Part shown: piece by piece, positions 13,582 through 20,969 of the stretch | Position numbering within the stretch: position 1 is the stretch's first letter | Layout: each line of letters starts with the position of its first letter | Origin: an uncultured Eubacteriales bacterium | GTDB lineage: Bacteria > Bacillota > Clostridia > Christensenellales > CAG-314 | Length of the DNA stretch: 39,742 nt | Assembly (NCBI GenBank): GCA_900546875.1 | Contig: URET01000011.1 | Coordinates: forward strand, 1 to 39,742 | Direction: 5' to 3' | Notes under the pieces: generated by a model | What the model was told of the DNA's origin: nothing | The model's database searches: none | What the model saw: the letters and a program-made list of their open reading frames with translations, nothing else | Made by a program: the position numbers and the translations under genes

Positions 13582-16500
13582 TTATCCATTATAACCATAT
13601 ATGCCGCTTGAGACATATTGTGCTTGATTATGGGTATGAGTTTCTTTCCACCATAGGATACCGGTTGTCCATGTTACCGTTTTCAACACGCCCTTATCTA
13701 CGCTGCCCGAACATGTGTTACCGGAGTATGTACCATAATTGCTGCCGATAATTTGACCGATTCTTGGCTGTAAAACTCTGCTGTCTCCTTCATTTCCGCA
13801 ACTGACATATCTCAAAGTGGCATAATTCTTGTTATTCGTCACTTTACCATAGTTAATACCCACAATGCCACCTACAGAATATTGGTTCGTGCGTTCAATT
13901 TCATCCGGCGAATATCTTGCCGATAATAATCCTTCAACTTTACAACCCGTTACAGTTCCAGAACTTGCGTTATAACCTACAATGCCACCTTTGTGACCGT
14001 ACCCGTCGAGAGAATATATCTGTACCGAACAATTATTGATTTTTCCGTTGTTATATCCGGCTATTCCTCCAGAATAAACATTTGGCGCGAAGAAGCACAT
14101 GTTAAATTTGCCGGATTCATAAGTGCAGTTCGTTATAGTACCATAGTTCTTTCCCGCTATCATTCCGACATAAATCGTTTTTGTCGTATCCTGACCCATT
14201 TGCTTATATGTATTCGTGCCACCTTCGTACAATTTAAGATTTTTAATGGTTCCTCGGTTGATTCTGAATAATCCATAATACGAATCTATCGTCGAACCGT
14301 CGGTAGGCATAACTAAATTTAATCGTCTGATCTGATAGCCGTTGCCGTCAAACACGCCATAAAATGTTGCGGGAATCAATTCCCACCAAGCATCCCAGTA
14401 ATAATTTGTTTCCGTTTGTTTCATTAAAATGTCGCTTGTCATTTTGAAATTATAGTCCAACCGACTATTTTTCACGGCTTTTCTCATATTATTGAGGTGT
14501 CTGTAACACGACAAAGTGAACGGATTGCTTGCCGAACCGTCTCCTCCGCCAAAAAGATTATGAACCTGTGCAGAGTAATTGCAGTTGTAAGAATATGTGC
14601 TGTTTACCGCAGTCACAACGTCCAGTCTGTCTATGGTTATAGTGATATTCCCGATTCCGCTATACCCCATTGTATTATAATTCGATTGGATGTCCTCAGT
14701 GATATAGTTTACTGCTTTATAATTTGAAATACTTCTTGTGAAAGAAGCTTCTTTCCCGCCGACAGATAAAGTATAATGAACTGTCTTTACATATTTGGGG
14801 ACAGAAACGGAAAATCCTAACGTTGACTCCATATTTTTTGTAATAACGTTCAACTTGTCGGCAAAGTCAGGAATCAATTTTAAACTATGATCGTATGACG
14901 CTTCATTATTATATTTCGCGTATACGGTAATACCGGAACCTCTGACCGGCGTAGATGAGGGTATGTTTAATACCCCGGACTGATTAACAGAAATATCATA
15001 TCCACCGAAATAGTTATGCACATCATCTTCGCTGTAATAGTTTGTATCGACGACTATGCCGTTTACCAAAAATTCCAATATATATGACGTTCCTCTCGGG
15101 GCATAAATTTCTCGATCATAGGTTATATAACCGTTTCCGAATTTTCCGCCGGAGATTTGCCATTGGTATGCTTTCGATTCCCTGTTGATAGTGACAGAAG
15201 CAGTGTCTTTCTTATCCGAAATTATCGCAATATAGTAAGTCGTATTCGGAGAAAACGACATAATATATTCTCCGTCAACATAACTGTAGCCGTTTGTGAT
15301 CGGATCAAAATTTTGGTTTAAAACTTTGTATCTTAAATCATCTGTTTCAGTTCCCGAAACAGTCTGAACATATCGACCGCCAGTCGAACCTGTGCGAAAC
15401 TCATAATAACTGTAATTGCTCAGCAATTCTAAACTTTTCGGATTACCTTCCGTGATCGTCGGAATTTCTGCAATATTTATGCTGATGTCTGATTTTGAAC
15501 TGCCAGTTTTATTATGCAGAACGATATAATAACTTTCATCGTCCGGAAAAGGATATGAAATCTCATTCGTTTCGGTAATAGAACCGTATTCATCATATAA
15601 AATGAGCCCATCATCCCCTTTAATATAAAATCCGCTGATAACAATGTTTGCATTGCTTGTTGTGAGGCTTGTTACTCCGGACAATTCATTTGTTTTTAAC
15701 AAATAATATTCATTACCGGGGATGTTCATACCTGTAAGGTTTGTACTTGGTGTTACCGAAATGGGAGTATGGATTCCTTTCTCATTGCCTGCGATAGTTA
15801 TATCAATTCTTTCACCGCTCCTAACCGAAACATCTATATCAAAATTTTTGCCGTGATAAGTTTGACCGTTCACAATGACATCCACATTCGAATCTGTATC
15901 AAATTGTATATTATAATCACTGGCAAATTCAGCATCAAAAGTAAATTTATCTCCACCTTCTGGCAACATATAGATATCGCTTGACTCGTCAAGCGTAAGT
16001 GTTTTCGTTTCTTGTTCTCTTAAAGAATCGCTAATGATGGTGCTTCCTGCAGCAACGACCTCATCATTATTTGAACTCACGATCTGTAAACCTAATTGGT
16101 TGGTAAAGCGAGTGTGGTTCGGAATTTTTCCATTTAATGCGGAATGTCCGATTGAAAAATACGCCGTTACATTGTCGCCTACGCCGTACCATATACTTTT
16201 TTCTGTCCCTGAATCTACGACTAAAGTAGCGGTCTTGGTTAGTACAGGATTTCCTTTTTCGTCTTTATAATATTTTAATTGGTCGTCTCTGTTTTGATAA
16301 TAACAAGTTGCTGTTAGTTTGTTTTCTGTAGACTTAATTTCTCCTTCAACAGCATTATATGTATCAACAGCAAAATCAATCCATCCTTTGCCCAATGACA
16401 CAGTCGAGTAAATTTGACCTAATACTGATGTAACCGATCCGACAACAGGCACCGCATCAAAATAACCTAACCAATAGAACACGCTATCGGCAATATTCCA

Positions 16501-17325
16501 ACCTAAATCTGCTCCATTAAATTCACCATATTCACGATATTTTCCTTGATAGGAATAATCAAATCCAGTGAAATAGGAACCGTAATCATTGTATGGATCA
16601 TATCCGCTATCACCTCTGTTAAGCGATTGCTCGTTGAATAGTGAAGCTCCAAATGAAACGTCTTTAAGGTAATAGTCTTCGGTCATACCATATTCCAAAG
16701 TGTGAACAAATGTATAATTTTCCATCTTTGAAGGATATGGAACTACACATGAATCGGTAAGTTGACCGTAAGAGAGGTAAAACCCATGAAACATTTCCGC
16801 TTCGGCATTATTAGTGAGTCCTACATATTTATATTGAAAGATAGGTGTCACTTCAACTATTACACGATCAATAGTGCTTGTCAAATCTGTATTAGTTGTT
16901 ATGTCAAAAACCATAACATTGGATAAATAATTTTGATTCGCCTTTTGCTTTGTATCTATGAAATAACCATATTCATCTCCCATTTTCAAAATTTGTCCAA
17001 CATTAAAAAAATACTCTTTAGGAATAATAGACACAATGGGATCATCCTCATTTAAACCACTCAATTCAAAGCCGCCGTTATCTTTTGAATTAACTGCAGC
17101 CTTCGTTGCATGCAATTTATTTGGATAATCCCGAATAGTCAGTCCTTCATAACCAATAATATAATCGGAATCCAAAGAAGAGTACTCTTCAGTTTTCACG
17201 TCTGCGCTTGCCGCGAAAACGGTATTTCTTTCTTGTAAAGTAATGCATATAGCAACAAATACTAAAACTGTAAGCAATAAAACGATAAAACAAGTTCTTT
17301 TTTTGTTTGCTAATATCTTATTCAT
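13582..17325 (-). CDS. Large secreted GLUG-type surface protein (probable adhesin), cargo of the inner element
   Basis: 1247 aa with a signal peptide (basic start MNKILANKKR, hydrophobic core about 12-30, cleavage near VFAAS-A at about 40). The middle is beta-rich without an enzyme motif. The region around residues 770-850 (FLVNGIVVDTNYY... ITVYAKYN) resembles InlB/Flg_new-type beta repeats. From about 960 a GGxGSxxNPF segment opens a beta-helix-like domain with GLUG-type repeats (GGIAGYNNGKI, GGIVGYNASSG, GGIVGINYGKV). There is no LPXTG motif or C-terminal anchor, so attachment would need a partner or noncovalent binding. Ribosome binding site GGGAGA is 8 nt before the ATG. AT-rich compared with the mobilization genes. 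The family points to adhesion to host or bacterial surfaces; ligand unknown. Confidence 0.8.
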   Translation of the reverse strand: MNKILANKKRTCFIVLLLTVLVFVAICITLQERNTVFAASADVKTEEYSSLDSDYIIGYEGLTIRDYPNKLHATKAAVNSKDNGGFELSGLNEDDPIVSIIPKEYFFNVGQILKMGDEYGYFIDTKQKANQNYLSNVMVFDITTNTDLTSTIDRVIVEVTPIFQYKYVGLTNNAEAEMFHGFYLSYGQLTDSCVVPYPSKMENYTFVHTLEYGMTEDYYLKDVSFGASLFNEQSLNRGDSGYDPYNDYGSYFTGFDYSYQGKYREYGEFNGADLGWNIADSVFYWLGYFDAVPVVGSVTSVLGQIYSTVSLGKGWIDFAVDTYNAVEGEIKSTENKLTATCYYQNRDDQLKYYKDEKGNPVLTKTATLVVDSGTEKSIWYGVGDNVTAYFSIGHSALNGKIPNHTRFTNQLGLQIVSSNNDEVVAAGSTIISDSLREQETKTLTLDESSDIYMLPEGGDKFTFDAEFASDYNIQFDTDSNVDVIVNGQTYHGKNFDIDVSVRSGERIDITIAGNEKGIHTPISVTPSTNLTGMNIPGNEYYLLKTNELSGVTSLTTSNANIVISGFYIKGDDGLILYDEYGSITETNEISYPFPDDESYYIVLHNKTGSSKSDISINIAEIPTITEGNPKSLELLSNYSYYEFRTGSTGGRYVQTVSGTETDDLRYKVLNQNFDPITNGYSYVDGEYIMSFSPNTTYYIAIISDKKDTASVTINRESKAYQWQISGGKFGNGYITYDREIYAPRGTSYILEFLVNGIVVDTNYYSEDDVHNYFGGYDISVNQSGVLNIPSSTPVRGSGITVYAKYNNEASYDHSLKLIPDFADKLNVITKNMESTLGFSVSVPKYVKTVHYTLSVGGKEASFTRSISNYKAVNYITEDIQSNYNTMGYSGIGNITITIDRLDVVTAVNSTYSYNCNYSAQVHNLFGGGDGSASNPFTLSCYRHLNNMRKAVKNSRLDYNFKMTSDILMKQTETNYYWDAWWELIPATFYGVFDGNGYQIRRLNLVMPTDGSTIDSYYGLFRINRGTIKNLKLYEGGTNTYKQMGQDTTKTIYVGMIAGKNYGTITNCTYESGKFNMCFFAPNVYSGGIAGYNNGKINNCSVQIYSLDGYGHKGGIVGYNASSGTVTGCKVEGLLSARYSPDEIERTNQYSVGGIVGINYGKVTNNKNYATLRYVSCGNEGDSRVLQPRIGQIIGSNYGTYSGNTCSGSVDKGVLKTVTWTTGILWWKETHTHNQAQYVSSGIYGYNG

Positions 17326-17378
17326 AAAATTATTCTCCCGTTATAAATATTTCAAATAAATATAAGTTATAAAAACGT

Positions 17379-17624
17379 TTAATTATTGTGCTCTTTTTCT
17401 TCCAAATCTCTGATTTTTTTATCTATGTATTTGCAAATAAAGATACATAACAGTATAAGTCCAAGCGCAATCCCGAACAATATTAGGCTTACCCACCATA
17501 CAGCAGGCATAGCAACAAGAATAATTACTGCCAACAATAAAAATACTGTCGCTGCGATAGGCATCATTACACCTAAAATCTTACGATTTAATTTATATAT
17601 ATCTAATAATGAATATGTTTTCAT
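17379..17624 (-). CDS. Small two-helix membrane protein upstream of the surface protein
   Basis: 81 aa with a near-perfect ribosome binding site (AAGGAGGT, 5 nt from ATG). Two hydrophobic helices (about residues 17-39 and 43-65) are followed by a charged cytoplasmic tail (KYIDKKIRDLEEKEHNN). It is 53 bp upstream of the 1247-aa gene on the same strand, so the two are likely co-transcribed. It could help export or anchor the surface protein. No named family recognised. Confidence 0.7.
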   Translation of the reverse strand: MKTYSLLDIYKLNRKILGVMMPIAATVFLLLAVIILVAMPAVWWVSLILFGIALGLILLCIFICKYIDKKIRDLEEKEHNN

Positions 17625-18031
17625 ATCAGACCTCCTTGTTTATATATTCTGAAAGTAAGTTCATATAAAATATATTATTTGCAAAAGCATACTTTATTTT
17701 ATCCTGATGAATTATATATCATAGTATAATCTCCTGATTTGTTAATTTAACAATCGTGAAATAATTACGTTTTTAATTTACACGTTTTGCCCGCATGAAC
17801 AGAATGTTGTCTCACAAAAGAGTCTTGGTCTGAAAAACAAAGTAATTGCAACACGCCGAAAGATTAGGCGAGCGCAAGGAGTCTGCGTTTAAGAGGGTTA
17901 GCAGCATGCTGTACGCATATGCGAACTCATGTCCCGAAAAGAAGGCGCTAGCGCGCCCGATGGGGGAGGGAAGATGTACATTCCCCAAAATTTAGATTTA
18001 AGAAAATAAACCGTGTTTAACTATTGCAAAT
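17625..18031. other. Long untranslated leader region of the surface-protein operon
   Basis: About 400 bases between a strong minus-strand promoter (18061-18032) and the 81-aa gene, with no supported ORF. It includes a near-palindrome GGCGCTAGCGCGCC (17947-17960) and a GGGGGAGGGAAG purine run. A second possible minus-strand promoter is TTGTTA, about 18 nt, TATACT around 17750-17720. Could be a structured leader or small RNA. Confidence 0.4.
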
Positions 18032-18061
18032 AGTATAGCACATTTTGCTCTTTTATTGCAA
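18032..18061 (-). promoter_or_regulatory. Promoter at the right end of the inner element
   Basis: Minus strand: -35 TTGCAA (18061-18056), 18-nt spacer, -10 TATACT (18037-18032) with TGTGC before it. It points toward the 81-aa and 1247-aa genes. Confidence 0.6.
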
Positions 18062-18181
18062 GTAAAAGCAGATATTGATTGTAAAATTTATAATAAAAAA
18101 TAGGTTAATTGGAAAGCCGTAATCCGAAATTGGGTTACGGCTTTGGTCTACATTGAGTTCGGCGGCTTTGAGTATTTTATG

Positions 18182-18196
18182 TTGTCCATTTGCGCA
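18182..18196 (-). repeat. Right terminal inverted repeat of the inner element
   Basis: On the minus strand this reads TGCGCAAATGGACAA, identical to 8309-8323. It starts 7 nt inside the AAA that contains the right core, the same distance as at the left end. Confidence 0.88.
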
Positions 18197-18205
18197 GATT
18201 ACATT

Positions 18206-19042
18206 TGTTGTCAGCAGATATTCGTCCTCAGCTTTGTGTTTAGCGGGAGCCTTCTTGTTTGCGGCGGCTCGCTCTTGCACTTGTTCAAACAAATGGGCAG
18301 GAACAATAGCGGGGATACCGTTGGGAACGGTTACGTCGCGATATTGATACTCACCGATGTATCTTCGGTTGTGCAACATTCGAGTCACGTTGTTGAGGCT
18401 GATCTTCGTTCCTCTGACTGTGCGAATACCTTTGATGTTTAGATCGTCCGTGATCTCTTGCATCGTTGCGCCCTTGGCATATTTCTTAAATGCTTCAAGC
18501 ACGGCAGGTGCGGCAACGGGATCGATTTGGAAGAACTGATTTTCATCAACGGTGTATCCGATGGGAAGTGTGCCGCCGTTGTATTTGCATTTGAGCGCGT
18601 TCTCGGTTAGACCTCTCACTACCTTTTCGGAGAGCTCGGCTGAGTAGTATTCAGCTATGCCTTCAAGCACAGACTCAAGCAGAATGCCCTCGGAACCTTC
18701 GGAGATGGATTCGGTTGCCGAAATAACCTTCACTCCGTTCTTACGAAGAACATACTTGTAGTGTGCAGAGTCGACACGATTACGTGAAAATCTATCAAGC
18801 TTCCATACGATGACAACATCAAACTTTTTCGCCGCACTATCCTTTATCATTTTCAAGAAGTTCGGGCGGTGGTCTGTCTTTGCCGACAAAGCTCTGTCGA
18901 TGTACGGCTCAAGCAGGGTTATGTCGTTCTTCTTTGCAAAGGCTTGACATTCACGAAGCTGACCTTCAATCGATTCCTCTCGCTGATTGTCCGAGGAATA
19001 GCGAGCGTATATTACTCCTGTCAATGTATCACTCCCTTTCAT
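18206..19042 (-). pseudogene. Outer-element serine recombinase, N-terminal half (split gene)
   Basis: 279 codons to the junction. The resolvase catalytic domain has nucleophile Ser16 in YARYSSDNQ, then KLDRFSRNR and a GIAEYYSAELSEKV helix, followed by the recombinase domain (PIGYTVDENQ to HKAEDEYLLTT). After residue 279 the frame runs into the inner element and adds about 50 unrelated residues to a stop at 18053, so a zinc-ribbon-less 329-aa product is possible but should not recombine normally. The remaining 216 codons are at 7651-8301. The ATG at 19042 overlaps the upstream stop as ATGA; a TTG at 19024 with GGGAG 7 nt upstream is an equally good start. It is the last gene of the LexA-like operon. 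Confidence 0.9.
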
Positions 19043-19611
19043 TCGATTTGCTTTCCGACGAGCACATCACTATCTACTATGTGTTCTGTGAAACTTCCGC
19101 TTGTACTTTGCCAATATAATCGAGCTTTGTCAATTATGTAATCATATATTTCCTTACATGGTTGATTGTTTTGCAGAAGCTTATCTGCTTGTGTATATAA
19201 ATCCATATCAAATGTGTAAACCTTATCGGTAGATTTAAGCGTAATGGAAAATATATGAGATTCATGCCTTATCCCGTTTTTGTCAACCCAAGGTTTTCTA
19301 TCGGCAGCTAAAAATTTTTTAGCATCTTCTAAAGTGGCAGATAAATATATTCCCCAAATTCTACTTGGCTTTTCGATAAACTCTGTCCTTCTAATATAAT
19401 CAAATAAAGCTTCACAGGTCCATTTGGCAACAGTTCTGCCAGTAAGATTTGACACATTGTGTGAAGATAAATAATTGTAACACTCTAAGAACTTTTCGAA
19501 TGTTGATAAGTCACATGATGAAGCAAAGCAACACCATTCACGATTGTTTTTTGTATTTCTTGTTAGAACATCGCCCTCTTTAACATAAGATGAAACATGA
19601 TAGTACTGCAT
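19039..19611 (-). CDS. DUF2441-like protein (possible ADP-ribosyltransferase-like fold)
   Basis: 190 aa starting MQYYHVSSYVKEGDVL, the opening (aromatic pair, H-V/I-S, then G-D-x-L) typical of DUF2441-like proteins. Later it has a Trp/Tyr-rich middle with EFIEKPSRIWGIYLS and a YTFDMDLYTQAD strand pair before the C-terminus. DUF2441 has been related to ADP-ribosyltransferase folds, but I see no decisive catalytic set, so activity is not claimed. The start overlaps the upstream stop (TAATG), with AAAGGA about 8 nt before. The stop overlaps the recombinase start. This is a tightly coupled operon: 101-aa gene, this gene, recombinase. Confidence 0.6.
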   Translation of the reverse strand: MQYYHVSSYVKEGDVLTRNTKNNREWCCFASSCDLSTFEKFLECYNYLSSHNVSNLTGRTVAKWTCEALFDYIRRTEFIEKPSRIWGIYLSATLEDAKKFLAADRKPWVDKNGIRHESHIFSITLKSTDKVYTFDMDLYTQADKLLQNNQPCKEIYDYIIDKARLYWQSTSGSFTEHIVDSDVLVGKQIE

Positions 19612-19916
19612 TAAGATTTCCTTTCGCTTTTGACTTTACTGCTCTGTTTTTCTTGTTCCTTTTTCCAAGCATCAAGCTCGGCGCGCCATTCATCCGAGGA
19701 AAAGAATTTTATAACACCGGGAAGAAGCACATCAGCAAGCGCTTCAATCTCATCATCGGGAATCATACCGATGCCGCCGTGCTTGTCCTTCAAGATTGCA
19801 ATGATCTTTTTTCGCAAAGCTTCCATATCTATTTTGGGAAGCTCTATATAAAACCACGTGGTGTGATTATCCTTAAGTACATCGAGCACTCTATTTAACA
19901 TTTCTTTGATGTTCAC
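19611..19916 (-). CDS. Small acidic/basic helical protein of the LexA-like operon (unknown function)
   Basis: 101 aa from a GTG start with a strong GGAGGT 8 nt upstream; the longer open frame upstream passes through the hairpin array and is not credible. Sequence begins MNIKEMLNRVLDVLKDNHTTW. It is mainly alpha-helical with a C-terminal lysine-rich tail. No family recognised. Coupled by TAATG to the DUF2441-like gene. A two-gene module of a small helical protein plus a possible ADP-ribosyltransferase-like protein suggests an antitoxin/toxin-like or regulator/effector pair, but this is only inference. Confidence 0.6.
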   Translation of the reverse strand: MNIKEMLNRVLDVLKDNHTTWFYIELPKIDMEALRKKIIAILKDKHGGIGMIPDDEIEALADVLLPGVIKFFSSDEWRAELDAWKKEQEKQSSKVKSERKS

Positions 19917-19932
19917 GATTTTTGACCTCCTA

Positions 19933-20212
19933 TGGTTTTGTCTATCATGACAAAAGCAGTGCTTGCTGCGACTGATGTATTTTCTTTCGGTTGGCTTTGG
20001 GCGTCCAACCGCGATGCTTGCTAAGACAAGCAGACACATTGAATATATTTTTATCTTCCGTTGGGATTTGGGACACAACAGCGATGCTTGCTGAGACCGA
20101 TGGACCGTTTGTCATGACAAACGCGATGCTTGCTAAGACCAACGGACATATTAGCAAGAATGGCTTTTGGATATCCAAAAGCAGTGCTTGCTAAGACTGA
20201 TGGACAAGCAAA
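19933..20212. repeat. Array of five hairpin-plus-tag repeats
   Basis: Five units, each a palindrome of differing sequence followed by a conserved tag close to GCGATGCTTGCTAAGAC and then GG-ACA or a variant. The tag core GCTTGCT starts at 19961, 20016, 20086, 20128 and 20186. The palindromes are TTTTGTC / GACAAAA, GGTTGG / CCAACC, GTTG / CAAC, a perfect CGTTTGTCATGACAAACG, and a perfect GCTTTTGGATATCCAAAAGC. Stem sequences differ but pairing is kept, a covariation-like pattern. It lies between the LexA-like gene and the next gene of its operon, with no T-runs after the hairpins, so they are not ordinary terminators. Minus-strand translation gives repetitive peptides (VLASIAV) and is not a believable gene. 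Confidence 0.85.
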
Positions 20213-20218
20213 GCGTTG

Positions 20219-20824
20219 TCAAAGTTTTTTGATAACTTGTGTAGCAACGCCTTGAATCTGCACATTGCGCTCGATGCGATCATCGTAATCGGGATTCTCT
20301 GCGTGAAGCAAATATGCTTTCTTGTCGGGAAGATAAGTAATGGTTTTGAGCAAAGTTTCGCTTCCATTTACAAGAACAACCGCATAGTCTCCGTCCCTGC
20401 AAGTGTTCTGTTCGCGCACGATAACGAGATCACCATCGTCAACTCCGATGCCCGTCATCGAGTCACCTTTCGCGGTCAGAATGAAAAACTTTCCGTCACC
20501 GACAAGCGCGGTGGGGAGAGGAATGATGTCCGCTTCCTCCACATTCGGCTCACTCGGCAACCAGCAGGACACGGTAGAATCATATCGGATCGCGGGCGTG
20601 GTTTCAAACATATTGCGCGACAGATTCGTGCCAATGCTGCGGCGGCCGTTGTACTCGATCTCGCCATGTTCCTTCATATCGGTGAGGTATCTCTGCACCG
20701 AAGTTTTAGAGATACCCGTCCCCGCCGCGATGTCGCGCACCGTCGGAGACTTGCGGTTCTCCATAAAATATTCGTCTATAAATTGGCGGATCGCCTCCGC
20801 TCTTTCGGGACTCCACTTGTTCAT
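20219..20824 (-). CDS. LexA-like self-cleaving-type repressor
   Basis: 201 aa from the ATG at 20824 (GGAGG 5 nt upstream). An N-terminal winged helix-turn-helix (RKSPTVRDIAAGTGISKTSV, about 24-43) is followed by a C-terminal S24 peptidase-like domain with catalytic Ser122 (KGDSM) and Lys160 (TLLKTI), as in LexA and phage repressors. The usual Ala-Gly or Cys-Gly scissile pair is not seen; the aligned place appears to read Cys87-Trp88 in VSCWLP. The gene has its own promoter with an overlapping palindrome. It heads the operon that ends with the element's recombinase, so it probably represses excision genes until DNA damage. It could also be a stray LexA paralogue. Confidence 0.85.
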   Translation of the reverse strand: MNKWSPERAEAIRQFIDEYFMENRKSPTVRDIAAGTGISKTSVQRYLTDMKEHGEIEYNGRRSIGTNLSRNMFETTPAIRYDSTVSCWLPSEPNVEEADIIPLPTALVGDGKFFILTAKGDSMTGIGVDDGDLVIVREQNTCRDGDYAVVLVNGSETLLKTITYLPDKKAYLLHAENPDYDDRIERNVQIQGVATQVIKKL

Positions 20825-20837
20825 AAATGCCTCCAAA

Positions 20838-20865
20838 CTACACAAGGTACAAATGTACCGTGTAG
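20838..20865. promoter_or_regulatory. Palindromic operator of the LexA-like gene
   Basis: An inverted repeat with arms CTACAC / GTGTAG enclosing GGTACA / TGTACC, centred near 20851. It lies directly downstream of the -10 box, covering the transcription start, as expected for an autoregulatory repressor site. It does not match the Bacillus LexA box GAACN4GTTC. Confidence 0.75.
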
Positions 20866-20867
20866 TA

Positions 20868-20896
20868 ATTATAGCACACGAAAGAAAGTTTGTCAA
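20868..20896 (-). promoter_or_regulatory. Consensus promoter of the LexA-like operon
   Basis: Minus strand: -35 TTGACA (20896-20891), 17-nt spacer, -10 TATAAT (20873-20868), with TGTGC before the -10. Both boxes are perfect, so tight repression via the adjacent palindrome is plausible. Confidence 0.9.
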
Positions 20897-20921
20897 TGGT
20901 TTTTGAGAAAATTTCAAAAAG

Positions 20922-20962
20922 AGAAAGCCGCCATTTAGTTCAATATTGTACTGAATGGCGGC
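20922..20962 (-). terminator. Terminator of the defence operon
   Basis: Stem GCCGCCATT(T/C)AGT with its complement (20927-20962, one mismatch), followed on the minus strand by a T-rich stretch. It lies just after the DUF4238 gene stop and separates the defence operon from the LexA-like operon promoter. Confidence 0.8.
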
Positions 20963-20969
20963 ACAACTC

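Larger units (their letters stand above)
8300..18205. mobile_element. Inner 9.9-kb mobilizable serine-recombinase element inserted in the outer recombinase gene
   Basis: The junctions are inferred from the split recombinase. The minus-strand coding sequence stops making sense at 18204, and the missing part resumes at 8301. A 2-bp core (TT on plus, 8300-8301 and 18204-18205) is present at both ends; removing one copy restores ACA ACA AAA CTG in frame. Fifteen-base inverted repeats lie the same distance inside each core. The contents are a DUF4368-type recombinase at the left end, small transposon proteins, mobilization genes with a candidate oriT, an HTH protein, and a surface-protein cargo with a small membrane gene. 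All confident genes are on the minus strand. Confidence 0.88.

Noticed and set aside
18053..19042. Complete 329-aa serine recombinase
   Set aside because: The last 50 residues come from the inner element end and the zinc ribbon is missing; the true C-terminal half is at 7651-8301.
19945..20178. 77-aa ORF with VLASIAV-type repeats
   Set aside because: It is the hairpin array read on the minus strand; repeats are structural DNA or RNA, not protein.
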